64,000 bases of DNA from Ophiobolus disseminans. Its lineage: Eukaryota > Ascomycota > Dothideomycetes > Pleosporales > Phaeosphaeriaceae. The stretch is taken from contig MU006216.1 of NCBI GenBank assembly GCA_010093685.1, positions 1,898,751 through 1,962,750 of the forward strand, written 5' to 3'. Below the pieces are notes generated by a model that made no database searches, had not been told where the DNA came from, and saw nothing but the letters and a program-made list of their open reading frames with translations. A program made the position numbers and the translations under genes. Shown one piece after another: positions 12,069 through 23,496 of the stretch. The stretch's first letter is position 1, and every line of letters starts with the position of its first letter.

Positions 12069-13815
12069 ATGGCGATTGAAGGGACATCGAATGCGATGTT
12101 TCTGTTCCATCTTACCGCACCATCACCAACCTTTGAGGAGAAATGCGTCGCCATCCAACCTAAGCGAGTCATCACCAACGTCACGCGCAATGTCGTCCAG
12201 TACATTCGAGCCGGCACAACCCTGGCCCTCCCAGACAACGACGCAACATGCAACCGCGGAACGCAAGTAGTGTCCTCAAATATCTGCCGCATCGCGCTAT
12301 CAATACCAACATGAGCCCACTCAAGAATCACCTTTGAAGCCTGGCTCCCTGAAACCTGGACTGGCCGCTTTCTCGCAACCGGCAATGGCGGACTTGACGG
12401 ATGTAAGTGCACTGCGCATTGCGAAACCGCTTGTATCGCAATTTTTGACCTCGAACACAGGTATCAAGTACGAAGACCTCGCGTACACAGCTTTTAACGG
12501 CTTCGCATCCGTTGGTTCCAACAACGGCAAAAATGGCACAAGCGGATTGCCTTTTTACAATAATCCTGAAATTGGGCTTGATTTTGCATGGAGATCGTAT
12601 GTCCCTCTTGATAGTCGAGTAATTATATTCTAACGTTCGACGTGTAGTCTACAAACCAGCGTTGAGGCGGGCAAAACACTCACCGCAGCCTTTTATGGAG
12701 AATCGCACACCAAGTCATACTATCTTGGCTGCTCACTAGGCGGGCGCCAGGGCATCGACAGCGTTGATAAATTCCCCGATGACTTTGATGGCATAGTCGC
12801 TGGAGCGCCGGGTGTGGATTTCAACAACCTTGTTTCGTGGAGAGCAAGGTTCTTCCCCATCACTGGTGCCGCCGGATCATTGAACTTCATTCCCGCGACG
12901 GCGTGGAAAACGTGGATTCATGATGAAGTGCTGCGGCAGTGTGATAGTCTCGATGGTGTAGAAGATGGAATGATCGAGGAACCGGGCATGTGTGATTTTG
13001 ATCCGCAGACGTTGCTATGCAAGGGAAATGGCACGGAAAAGTGTCTTTCCGAGCAATAGTTTGGCCAATTGAGTGCAATTTATAGTGATTATAGGTACGA
13101 GGATGGCGAGTTGATATTTCCGGGTATGCGGCCTGGGAGTGAGATTACAGCTGCAGATCGTCTCTACTCTGGTGCGCCATTCGCGTACTCTGAGGTTCGT
13201 GCGCTCTTCAAATCGCGGACTTAGACATCGCAAGGATTCTAACGGGAAATTTAGGATTGGTTCAAATACGTCGTCTACAACAATCCTTCGTGGGACGCTT
13301 CGAAATACTCCCTCGCTGATGCACGTGTAGCAGAAGCGCTGGATCCTGGAGAAATACGCACCTATCCGTCTTCACTCTCCTCTTTTGAGAAGCGCGGCGG
13401 AAAGCTGCTTGTTTACCATGGGCAACAGGACAACCAAATTACCACCTTCAATACCAACCGCTTCTACGAACAGATGCGCGGCCAACGCAGCTATGAGGAC
13501 ATGGACAAGTGGGTGCGCTATTTCCGCATCTCGGGCATGGGACACTGTAACTCCGGACCGGGGGCGTGGGTTGTCGGACAGGGCGGTGGTGTTGCAGCAC
13601 TTGGGGTGCCGTTCGACAAAGAAAAAAATGTATTGACGGCGATGGTGGAATGGGTAGAGAGAGACATTGCGCCAGAGTATCTAGAAGGCACGAAGTTTGT
13701 CAATGACTCTGTGGTATTGGGCCCGGAGTTTACGAGGAGGCATTGCAGGTACCCGTTGCGCAATACTTATGGTGTGGTGGAAGGTAAAGATCAGCCGAGT
13801 TGGAGATGTCTTTGA
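12069..13815 (+). pseudogene. Tannase / feruloyl esterase (class C-like) with two premature stops
   Basis: Four exons (12069-12402, 12461-12596, 12648-13194, 13255-13815) join in frame to about 525 codons, the usual length for secreted fungal tannase/feruloyl esterases, which hydrolyse ester-linked plant phenolics. Visible marks are FEEKC near the N-terminus, LPDNDATC, FEAWLPETWTGRF, the nucleophile motif GCSLGGRQG (about 12728-12755), and a C-terminal GKLLVYHGQQD / GMGHC pair that would carry the Asp and His. Introns have CTAAC branch sites. Two in-frame stops break it: TGA at 12312-12314 and TAG at 13057-13059. No clear signal peptide is visible, so the 5' end may be eroded. The gene lies about 130 bp from a RIP-damaged element; both stops can be explained by C:G to T:A changes. 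Confidence 0.85.
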
Positions 13816-14053
13816 AGCTCTACTAGTAATATGGAATCAAGTATAGAGCAATCCCCCCCTGACATATGCAACGCACTCAAGTGTTTGTTTGGTCTTGCCC
13901 GCGAGTCATGCTGATAGTGGAGTGATAAAGGGCGGAAGGGCGCCGACTAACAGCACAAAAAAACGCAAACCTCTTATTGAAGGTAGAAACATCATACCCA
14001 ATCTTCAGTCTTACAATCGAAGACACAGCCAACCATTTGTCACTCACACAACC

Positions 14054-14575
14054 ATGATTCTTCCCGGTCGCATCGTCTTCAACCGCAGCATCATCACACA
14101 TCTCCGCTCATCCCAGCATCAAATCCAACCCTGCGGCATCGACCTCACACTCAAACGCGTGTTGAAATGGACATCTACAGGGACCATCGACTTTGACAAC
14201 GCGCACCGCAAAACCAGCCAAACCGAGGAGCTACCGTTCCAAACTACTCCGAACGCAAAGCCAGAAAGAGACTCCTTGCACTTGCCTCACGGGTCCTACC
14301 TCATCGAGTTCAACGAACGCATCGCCATGCCGCTCGATGTCATGGGCCTGATCCATGTGCGTAGCTCGTTGTTTCGGTCCGGTGCTCTAGTTCATGCCGG
14401 AGTGATGGATAGTGGGTATGCGGGGCCTATCGGAGCCATGTTGCAAGTAGTCAATTCAAAGGGATTGATGTTGTTGAGGAACGCGAAGCTGGCGCAGATG
14501 GTTGTGAGTGAGTTGAGTGAGAGTGCGGAAGGGTACAAAGGAGTGTATCTAGACCGAGAGTTTGGTGCAGTTTAG
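14054..14575 (+). CDS. dUTPase / dCTP deaminase superfamily protein
   Basis: A single-exon 173-residue protein. I chose the ATG at 14054 because homology-like sequence starts there. The order of motifs is that of the DCD/dUTPase fold: CGIDLTL near residue 20, the PRSS-like motif HVRSSLFRSG (about residue 100), a hydrophobic DSGYAGPIGAMLQV strand segment and a C-terminal QMV..EGYKG stretch. It resembles the archaeal/bacterial monomer type more than the ordinary trimeric eukaryotic dUTPase. The expected role is dUTP hydrolysis or dCTP deamination in nucleotide-pool cleaning. Which reaction it performs, or whether it is catalytic, cannot be read here. It stands alone between the tannase pseudogene and the permease. 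Confidence 0.75.
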   Translation: MILPGRIVFNRSIITHLRSSQHQIQPCGIDLTLKRVLKWTSTGTIDFDNAHRKTSQTEELPFQTTPNAKPERDSLHLPHGSYLIEFNERIAMPLDVMGLIHVRSSLFRSGALVHAGVMDSGYAGPIGAMLQVVNSKGLMLLRNAKLAQMVVSELSESAEGYKGVYLDREFGAV

Positions 14576-15110
14576 ATTGAGTCTTCATGGGTGACCCGCT
14601 GTACTGGTTTATCTCCAGGTATTTGATTTGCGATACTCGTTCGAGCACTCATCGCCTCTCATGAAGGACCGATGTTTCAAGGCAGGCAAAGAGGAGCCAT
14701 CGCGGATGATTGAAAGCGCCAGGTGGACCGGTGTGTGCGATCCAACCGCATCCAAAACACATCTGCATTCAAAGAGTTGCAATGTTAAATCGTTAAGACA
14801 ATCAACCAGACCACGTGTGTTACCATGATCGAACATGAGGTGGGTCGGACGCAGAACCCGCAACAAAACACTAGGTAGTCAAGAAGCACCAACTGTGCTG
14901 ACTAGTCATCGTCCGGCTGATCATGATTCTGCCATGAGTATCCGTTGGTCTTGTGATGACACCAGCAACAGCTTCACAGCTTCAGCCTCCTGTTGGGATC
15001 GCGATGTCAAAATCATCGCTTGTGAAATTTTAATTGAGCTACCACAACCGCTTCTCCGCCTCCCAACCCCAGCTCCGATGGGATGCCGGTCGCTTTTTGA
15101 CACTCACTCC
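14576..15110. other. Intergenic, no gene seen
   Basis: The space lies between two convergent genes, the dUTPase-like gene and the permease. It has only short unconvincing open frames and presumably holds their 3' regions. Confidence 0.5.
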
Positions 15111-16973
15111 CTAAAGAGCCAACTCAACGATTGGACCATTGTATTTCTTCCTGCCGTTCAAGAGGTAGTAGACAACGGCAAACAGTACTGTTCCACCAAA
15201 AGTGACTGAACTCCAGTTCATGGACTGTGCAGTAACCGCAACGTCAGCTGGAAAGAATGCAAAGACCCACATGATGACCAGATACACGCAGGCAAACGCG
15301 TTATTGGCCACACCCAAAGCGCCAGGAACTTTCCAAGGCCCCCACTGTAAAGTGTCTGGGCCAGCTACGACCACAGTGGAACGAGAGTCGTGTGCGGGGA
15401 TGCCTTGAAGACGGCGCCATAGGAGCAAGCTAGCAACGACAAAGTACGAGGCATAAAGGCCACCGATGCTGAGATTGACAATGTTGTTGAAGGCAATGGT
15501 CGAGCCAAGCGAAATAAGAGACAATGCCATTGAAATGAACGCCGTAATTGCGATTGTGTTGACCGGAATCAGGGTTTTGGGATTGAGCTGTTCTCAGTGT
15601 CAGCTGCTAAAGTTCTCACTGACTTAGGAGGGATCGTTACCTTCACAATGAAACTTGAAAAAGGTAGGGCATCGTCTCTTGCGAACGACCACATTTGTCG
15701 GGAGGTTGCGGCCAACATGCCGACAAGACAGCAGAAGCCAAGCACCCAGATGAGCAAGGTCATGACTGCGCCTCCGGTGGGGGAACCAGTACCCCTGAGA
15801 AACACGTAGATGTACGCAAATGAATACTTGCTTGCGCCCTCTAGAAGCTCGTCCACCGGGGGGAGACAGAATAGGTAGGCGACCATCATGCCCAACCCGA
15901 GAGTGCCATTCAACAATACACTGATTTGAATAGCGCGCGGTACTACCTTGGACGCATTTCTGACTTCTTCGGCCATCTGCATCGAGGTTAGCATGCCAAC
16001 TGATAGTTTACCCAAATTTCAACGTACGTGAACACATGAGTCGACACCTACACAAGTTAGTTGTGACTTCGACTTCACTATGACCAAATACTCAAGCTTA
16101 CCAACTAGACAGAAAATGGTTGATGGCATCCCAACTAGGAACGAAATTCCCTGAGTGGGCCATCCTCCAGAGTTGATCATTGTCGTGAAGACCGAGGCAG
16201 TATTATGAGGCGAAAGGTATACAAGTGGGATCAGGATGGCGAAGAATCCCAGGACGTGCAGGATCAAGATGAGGCCTTCGAAGTGCGCAAGTGTTTTGCT
16301 GCCTACAGTGTTGATGACGACAGCTAAGGCGAGTAATGCCCAACCGCAGAGCATCGCCTGCCAGGGTTTCCCGACATAGTCTTCGTTGAATATCAGAATG
16401 ACGCTCTGCACTACTACTCCAGCCAGATACGCTTGGGCGGCGGTGGTCGCTTGCCAGCCGATGAGTGTTACCCATCCAGTGATGTAACTCAGAAACTTTC
16501 TGTAGGAAGGCGGAGACAGCAAGGCGACCCAACTGTGGATGCGTCAGCAAGGACCTGTTGAAAAGGACTTTTGGCGCCATGACTTACTGGTATTGTCCAC
16601 CAGCAGTGGGTGCCATTGAGGATAACTCGGATAGAACGGTATAGATCGAGAAGGAACCCAACCAGATAATAATGTAACCCCAAAACATACCCGCCGGACC
16701 GCCATTCAATAAACTCGGAGTAGACACGCTGGTCCAGAATCAGCGTCAGCGGTTAAAGATATTCCCGATCGCTACGTACGAAATACTGCCTTCCCAAGTG
16801 ACCAATACCGTACATGAGAAACCAACAATTTGCATGAATCCAAAGTTGCGCTTCAACACCGGATTCTTCCCCAAGCGGATGAGATCCCTCTGATCTCGAG
16901 TGTATTCATCATGACTTTTATTTTCAACGACAGTCGTAATCGTTTCACCCTTGGTACGGTTGTCGAGCTCCAT
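15111..16973 (-). CDS. APC-superfamily amino acid / choline permease
   Basis: Six exons (16780-16973, 16588-16728, 16102-16532, a 20-bp exon 16028-16047, 15641-15976, 15111-15587) join without a stop to 532 residues, normal for fungal amino acid/choline transporters (yeast Uga4/Hnm1 group). The N-terminal cytosolic segment leads into GFSCTVLVTWEGS. Then come SMAPTAGGQYHWV (the family consensus loop), about 12 hydrophobic segments, ARDDALPFS in the cytosolic loop, and a C-terminal WGPWKVP. It should import a small amino compound at the plasma membrane; the substrate (GABA, choline or another) is not predictable. Start chosen at MELDN; an in-frame ATG lies further upstream at 17033. All five introns have clean donors and acceptors. 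Confidence 0.9.
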
Positions 16974-18676
16974 AGTTGTGGTTGAGTGATGCGAGGAAGA
17001 CACAAGCATGGAGAATGCAGGTGAGAACGCCATTTATCAAGTCTCTCGGAATGGCGGAAGTATGGTAGGGTTCGACGCGGCTGTTTCGCCATAGGCATCG
17101 CTAGACGCACTGAGGGCCGATTCAAATCCCTCTGTGCATTTCGTCCGTAGCATCGGGCGCTTAATGTTATGGAGATAATCTTCCGTGGACGCGGTTAAAT
17201 CGTGCGATTGCTTCCTCGTGCGCGTAGCTAGATGGCAAGCTATCTAAGTAGCGATGGAACAGTCTCATTTTACTCATATCTACTCACATGTTCGTGGTTT
17301 TGTGTCACTTACAGCACACCGTGCGGTACGTCCGGTGGCGGTCCGACTGCTTCCTTGCTCCTAAGCACGCCGTACCTAGCAATCTTTAATCAATCTGTCC
17401 TGCAGGGTCCGAAAACGACTGGGGGATAGTGGTGCTAGATGCGACACCGCGCTTCTTCCACCTGCCGAGATCGTACCACTCATTGATCAAGTAATCCAAC
17501 TCGGCTTTGCCTTCTTAATAACTCGCCGATAATGCTTGTTTCATAAAAGCCTGTCCCGCAGACTGCATCCTAGACCTAATCCAACTACAACCGAGTGTGC
17601 AGGACATGCGCAAGCGTGCCCATGAGGGGATGGAAGCCTTCCAAGGTTGCCCTGCGTTCATGCCCTATCAGCCCAAATCATCACACGCATACTTTTCGTC
17701 CTCCCTTTATTCTACTCGTAGAGAAGCAGATAAGCAAGTACCCATCGGCACTTTTGCGGTGCAGCGCCGCAGACGTGCAGGCGCTCATGCTGGATAGTTC
17801 TGTCACAAGGGTCTGTTGGCAGCTCGGACGTTTCCCCAAAATAAGAAGAATCGCCTCGTCCCGCTGTGGATCGATCTACCGCTTGGACTTGAATGATGAA
17901 AATAAGGTTTGGACGCTTTCTTTGGTGGACGTCTCGCTTGGCAGGCGACCCGAGCCTAAAAGGTCCGACTGATTTTCCGCCTTCATCGCCGCCTCCCCGC
18001 CAGCCAATAACGCAAACGCAACTCGGGCCTATCCATTACAAGATATCAACTCGGGAGTATCTTTCCGCCTATGAAGTCAGCTAGAGCATGAGCGCAAGTG
18101 CGCTGTTGTTGATGTTGGTTCAGCCGCCTTCGGTACACCTGCAACATTTGAGAAGGCACTCCCGAGGTTTTCACGGTAACCCCCAATTGCTCGTTCACGC
18201 AGTTCAACGCGCCGCAACACTTGAATTTTGAACTGGCATAAGATTACGTGTGTACGCAGGTTTGTTATTTCAACCTTTCTGAATTAATGAAGCCTGGTTT
18301 GAAAAAGTTCTGGACAACTACCTTTCAAGATGATAGATTAAACTGAGGGTTTGATGTTTTTGAGACAGCATGTGCACAAGCCAAGTGATAGTGGCTGAAG
18401 TAAGGTTGGAGGAGCCTATAGGTGTGCTCTGTACTCGCTTGTGGGGGCCATCTTCAATCAATACCAGGATGAGACCACCTGGGCAGGCATTAATGCTATA
18501 CTGTACGGTCCGATTACATCGCGAGCGACTCAGGAGACGCGTGCGTTGGAAGGATTTTGACTTGCGGCGCAGTGATAACAGCTCACGAGAATTGTGTAGT
18601 ACTTGTCGACCTGGATCCCACATACAAAGCTCTCAAATGCTGTTGAGCTCGACCACCACCAACAGTGTGTACGACT
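16974..18676. other. 1.7-kb intergenic region between divergent genes
   Basis: It separates the permease (minus) from the rhodopsin-like gene (plus). The open frames here (for example 17595-17972) have low-complexity composition, no recognisable motif and no splice-supported partner. It probably contains both promoters; I see nothing else. Confidence 0.5.
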
Positions 18677-19985
18677 ATGTCTTTCGCGAAAAACTCCACA
18701 GACCTTGACGGAACTCCCAGATTTGATGGCAACCATGCAGCACCAGTCATTCAGATCCTCGCATGGCTGTTCCTCGTATATATAATACTCTCTGTTGCAG
18801 CACAATTTGCAACGAAGGCGGCCATGGCGAGGCGCTTTGTTGGGGTTGACTTTGTCCTGGTAGCTGCACTGGTAAAACGACCTGACGCGAAGCCTTCTAG
18901 GCGTACGTACAACTCTAACTTGTGTCCGTGCAGATCTTAGCTATAGGACAGACCGCCACACTCCTGTGTCCTGCTGGTCAACCACTTGGGAATATACGGG
19001 GTAGTTTGTCAGAAGAGGCGGTCATGGGGGCATGGAAGGTGAGACAATATTCGAAAGACTTGTGAATTGATGTTGAGAGTCTTAGGCCTTGTACAGTGGA
19101 GATATCCTCGGTATCGCCACACTTGTTGCTGCGAAGGCGACAGTACTCGTCGCGTTATTGACATTGACTCCTGTGGTGAAACATCGCATCATGGTGCATG
19201 TTACATCTACTGTCACTGTAGTGTGGGGGATAAGCGCCATGCTTCTCATCGCATTCCAGTGTCCATCGCCAAATAGATGGGACATCAGCAACCCCAGGTG
19301 TATGAACCTTGTGAGCTTTTATCACCAATCCTACACTCACATCCTGAACTTACAGAAACATAGGGCATTATTCGAATATACATCGCGGTCCTGAACATCT
19401 TGACCGATCTCGCACTCGTTGCCATACCCACATTAATAGTTCTCCCGCTTCAAATGACGAACGGGAAACGGCTCGCCCTCTTGACAGGCTTTTGGTCTCG
19501 CCTCTTGTAAGCTCAGCTATTCCCATCTGCAGGTTCGTATCCGGCTCTCGCTAACATCCTACGTTGCACACAGTGTGGTTTTTACCTCGATCGCTCAAAT
19601 CGCCTTCATAACCCGCTTCGACGCACGCAACGACCACCTCCATGAAATCTGGCGCATCGTCGTCTGCACACAAATCGTTCAGGTCGTGAGCATGATTACT
19701 TCCACGATCCCCTTCCTCAAGCCCTTCCTGATGAGTCTCGAGTCCGGCCTGCTCAGCGCAGAAACCAAGGTACAGCGCACAACTACGTCTCAATCTGCGT
19801 CTGGCGGTAAAACGGCTCACTCATCGGATTATATCAAGATAGGAGGCGGCAACAGTCAAAAGTCTTTGATCGCTAGGCAATCGGTCAAGGAAAGCGACAT
19901 TTGGGTGAGACAGGATGTGGAGGTGAGGAGGGGGTCGAGCATCGAGTTGCAGCCAGTAAAGCCGCAAGAGCTTTGGGAACGATGA
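18677..19985 (+). CDS. Fungal rhodopsin-like 7TM integral membrane protein (SAT4/PTH11-like)
   Basis: Five exons (18677-18871, 18934-19038, 19086-19310, 19364-19506, 19574-19985) give 359 residues. The protein has about seven hydrophobic segments, the TGF.WSRL..V and TLIVLPLQM elements typical of the ascomycete 'rhodopsin domain' membrane family, and a hydrophilic Ser/Lys-rich tail of about 80 residues. There is no retinal-binding Lys evidence, and the family name is not proof of light sensing. Members are mostly of unknown function and some are GPCR-like. The third acceptor was set at 19363 because it alone keeps the frame for GIIRIYIAVLN. No cysteine-rich CFEM head is present. Confidence 0.85.
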
Positions 19986-20974
19986 AAGCTTCACAACCTC
20001 GGGGCATTTAGTTCGCTTCATCGCCCAATTGCGTCTATTAGTTGTAGCGTTACACTTTGTTGCTGATACCCTTACGAGCGTGTACATAGTTTTGTGCGCA
20101 TCGGCTTTCTATTGCCGAGGCACATTCAAGCCATGAATCAATGCTAGGCTCGGTGCGGCCATGAGATTGAAACCTTCACTTCTCAAGTCTGTGAACATAG
20201 CACCCACATCTCTATGTCAACCTCTCCTACACGATAACGAACGCAGGACACGTTTCCATCTCATACGTCTCTTCACTGAGGATCACATTTGCGCTATTGC
20301 GCACTTTCGTCAACTGCTGTACAAATCTTCAACCCTAGTTCACCGCACTTAAGTTATGCTCCCATGCCTTGGTAACTGCAAGATTTAGTGAACATGTCTC
20401 TAGTGCCAATCTTCGCGCTACCTCCCATTTTTACAGAATCGAGATAAGACTTTATTGTACATTTTCGCGCTACCTTCCGAATGAAGAATACCAGCCTCCC
20501 CATCCCGTGCAGTAGAATCAAGAAAACCTTCCCCGGGCTCCGCACGCGCTCGACCCGAGAACGCGACCGCGGTTACAACAAACTTCGTTCCGAAGATCAG
20601 CGTCCAGCTGAGAGAACAGCATGGTTGGTGACGCCAACAAGATACAGGATGCTGAACTGTATCGTGCCCGGTTCCAAGGAATTGGGTTAGATCAAACCTT
20701 ATGTTCTAGACTTATAATGACTCGCTGCGCATGATGATGTTGTTTATCATTAATGTACAGTATAGGCCTATACGGTAGACACGCTACCTGGAGGATTTTA
20801 CGTTCAGCGCGGCATGCAGCATCTTGATCTGTGCGAGCGTTTTCGTTGAGCAATGATGCGTACATTATTCAACCCGGTCGTTATCAGGCATCTCCACGCC
20901 TACGCCTCATCGATGCACGACCCTTCAACGCAGTCGAAATTGCCTGACCTCGCCTTCCCCGCGCGACTCCTCAA
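19986..20974. other. Intergenic, no gene seen
   Basis: About 1 kb with short overlapping open frames only, none with a recognisable motif. Confidence 0.45.
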
Positions 20975-21391
20975 TTATCGATTCAGACGCCCAAGCACGA
21001 GCCAGAAGCTCAGATATGTCCTCCTCAACTGTCTAAGAACGAAAACAATATCGGGATCCGTTTCGAATCGAGCGAGCACGTCGTCGTCACCAATGCTGTC
21101 CGCTGTTATGTCGATAGTGCTACCGCGATAGAGGAACGGAGATTGCGTTTCCATTGCGGCTGAGACAGCATGCAGTATTCGGGCCGTGGTTCTGTGTCCC
21201 AGAGTGTCCTCGTTTCGAGTTCCCAAGGCTGAGAGGAATTGCAGCCGAGCTGTAGTTTCGGCACGCGCCTCAGTTTGCATTTGCAGCACCAGGGTGTCTA
21301 ATTGGGCCATGTAATCATCGGGCAAGAATGTCAAGGTGGTGTGATTGGGAAAATATGCGGCGTTTATAGTATCGACGAAGATGTGTGCCAT
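20975..21391 (-). CDS. Hypothetical protein, probably the last exon of a longer gene
   Basis: A 138-codon frame beginning with ATG has balanced amino-acid use and a helical look (DTLVLQMQTEARAETTARLQF). The frame is open further upstream on the same strand (an in-frame ..YDKLEWVAEDEDPASIED precedes the ATG). A second coding-like frame, SLQEIAVDALECQRLHQYV, lies at 21490-21605. I could not find a splice pair joining them. It may be a multi-exon gene of unknown family or a decayed one. I do not recognise it. Confidence 0.35.
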   Translation of the reverse strand: MAHIFVDTINAAYFPNHTTLTFLPDDYMAQLDTLVLQMQTEARAETTARLQFLSALGTRNEDTLGHRTTARILHAVSAAMETQSPFLYRGSTIDITADSIGDDDVLARFETDPDIVFVLRQLRRTYLSFWLVLGRLNR

Positions 21392-21605
21392 GTCTTCTAT
21401 GCTGGCCGGATCTTCGTCCTCAGCTACCCATTCCAGCTTGTCGTATGCCCTTCGATGACCTCGGGAAGGCTTGGTGCACCCGTCGGCACCTGATTATGTG
21501 TGAAAGTATGAATTCGAGTGAGCCAACATATTGGTGAAGTCTTTGACATTCTAGGGCATCTACTGCTATCTCCTGCAGGGAGTGACCAAGTCGCAGTGGA
21601 TACAC

Positions 21606-22217
21606 TCGGAAGCGTTCCAGTTGCCGCGCTTCCAGTAGGACCGACTAAATCAGAGGAAGGTTGAATGCCATTGTGCATGAGGGAAGAGGTTCCTGGAAGA
21701 AGTAATCGCACTGGCCCAAGACAGCGGCCTCGGATCTCGAGGATGCTGTGGCCCTTTAAGTCAAAAGATGAATGTATGGCTGGCTCCAACATAGATATCT
21801 CCCATCTGGCCGACCTGCTAGCTCTTCTTGTCTTTATCGGATTAATTCGAACACACAGCATCTATCCAGCAGGACGTCAGTCCAATTTTGCTTCATGCGG
21901 CTTTTGTGTGTTGGTCCTCGGCGCAAAGTCGTTGTCGAAAACATATTGGAGTGTAGAATAACTCTGGTTATAATCGCAGATTCGAGGACTTATAGGAGTG
22001 TACGGCGTCACGTTCGCATTGCCACCATGACCCATCCGATCTCAGCTGAGATGGATATAGTGTGTTTTGGACAATTTTTGCTTGAGGTGAAGTAAAGCGC
22101 AGCACAATGAGGTCATCACGAGTTAGCTAGTTTTGTGCCTCGGCGGTGGGGTCCGCCCGAGCTTGGCAACCCAGGTGCATCAACCATCACCAAGTTCGAC
22201 TTGAGCTTTGTACAACC
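21606..22217. other. Intergenic / possible 5' part of the hypothetical gene
   Basis: The minus strand is open to about 21861 in one frame but the composition is not convincing. The right-hand part must hold the promoter of the ankyrin gene. Confidence 0.35.
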
Positions 22218-22978
22218 ATGGAGGACTACAAAGCAAAGTACACGATACATGAAGCATGCCGTGAAGGCCAAAGTACACACATTCTTCTACACTCCACATC
22301 ACATGACTAACACGCCCAGCATCGCGAGTCGACTCCCTCCTCGCCGCCAATCCCAAGCTCGCCGCCCTCCGCGACCCCGACGACCGGCTGCCCCTCCACT
22401 GGGCCGTGTCCTACAACCACCTGCCCATCGTGCAGACGCTCGTGCAGCTAAAAGGCTTCGATGCCGACGCCGCCGACGGCTCCGGCTGGACGCCGCTCAT
22501 GATGGCGTGCTCGCGCAAAGACGCCGAAGCCATCGTCACCCTCCTCCTCGGCAAAGACGCCGATGTAAACGCCAAAAACACCAACGGCCAAACCGCCCTG
22601 CATTTCTGCGCCTCCAAATCAAACTTCGATATCGCACGCAGGTTACTTGGTCAGAAACTGCCTGCCAGCGCGCGCATAAAGGATCGGAGGGGCCAGTTGC
22701 CGCTTCACCGCGCCGCAGCCGTGGGGAATGTGCCCATGATTAAAGCACTGCTGGACGCGAAGAGCCCGCTGAATGCGACGGATCTGGACGGCATGACAGC
22801 GCTGCATCATGCGGTTAGTGAGGGGCATGGCGATGCGGCGTTGCTGCTGTTGACGCGGGGGGCCGAGTTTGATAGGAAGGATAATGACGAGCATGTACCG
22901 CTGGACTTGGTGCCGGATGCCAAGACGAAGAAGTTTATACTGCAGGCGGCGGAGCGGGAGGGCATTGATTTGGAGTAA
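22218..22978 (+). CDS. 26S proteasome assembly chaperone, Nas6/gankyrin (PSMD10)-like ankyrin protein
   Basis: Two exons (22218-22272, 22320-22978) give 237 residues; yeast Nas6 and human gankyrin are close to this size. The intron has donor GTACAC, an ACTAAC branch site and a CAG acceptor. The N-terminus reads MEDYKAKYTIHEACREGQ. About six ankyrin repeats follow, with typical DGSGWTPLMMACS, NGQTALHFCAS, RRGQLPLHRAAA and DGMTALHHAVSEGH turns. The known family role is to bind the Rpt3 ATPase C-domain and guide assembly of the proteasome base in cytosol and nucleus. Ankyrin proteins are common, but length, N-terminus and repeat register fit Nas6 best. Confidence 0.85.
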
Positions 22979-23496
22979 ATGTGCTGATGCAGAACACGGC
23001 GAGAATGATCAAATAGCATTGCAAAGGAGCATTGAAGTTATACCCTGGGACTGGCGTTACTAGAGAGCATAGTTTAGCATGGTTACGACTTCGGTCGAAG
23101 AGTATTTGAATTGTTTGAGTGCTGTAACAAGGTCTACAAAAGGTGCTCTCGGGAAGAAAAGTAGCTCAATGTGACTCCTATGTTTGCTCATTTGCACAAT
23201 CATATACCAGCATCAAAAGGTTTATAAACGTGCCAGCTTCACACCGAAGATGCTACAGACCAGCCTAGGACGTTTGGTGGCGGAGAGTGGGACGATATGT
23301 TGGTTTGCGTGCCGATGGCGCAAGAGGTCAGTGTTTGTGGTAGATAGAACTCGTGCATCTGGAAGTTTCCTGTCCACTCTTGCTGTGAGCCCCTCAGCCC
23401 CTTTCCGGTGCTTTCACACTGCCTCATCCTGAACAACAACAAAGGTCCAGCGCCGTGACACCTTGACGTACACTTCCCCGCAACTGTCTCTCAACG
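22979..23496. other. Intergenic, no gene seen
   Basis: The region lies between two genes on the same strand. It probably holds the 3' end of the ankyrin gene and the promoter of the F-box gene. Confidence 0.5.

Noticed and set aside
17595..17972. 125-codon + frame in the permease/rhodopsin intergenic region
   Set aside because: No recognisable motif, overlapping frames of similar length, no splice support.
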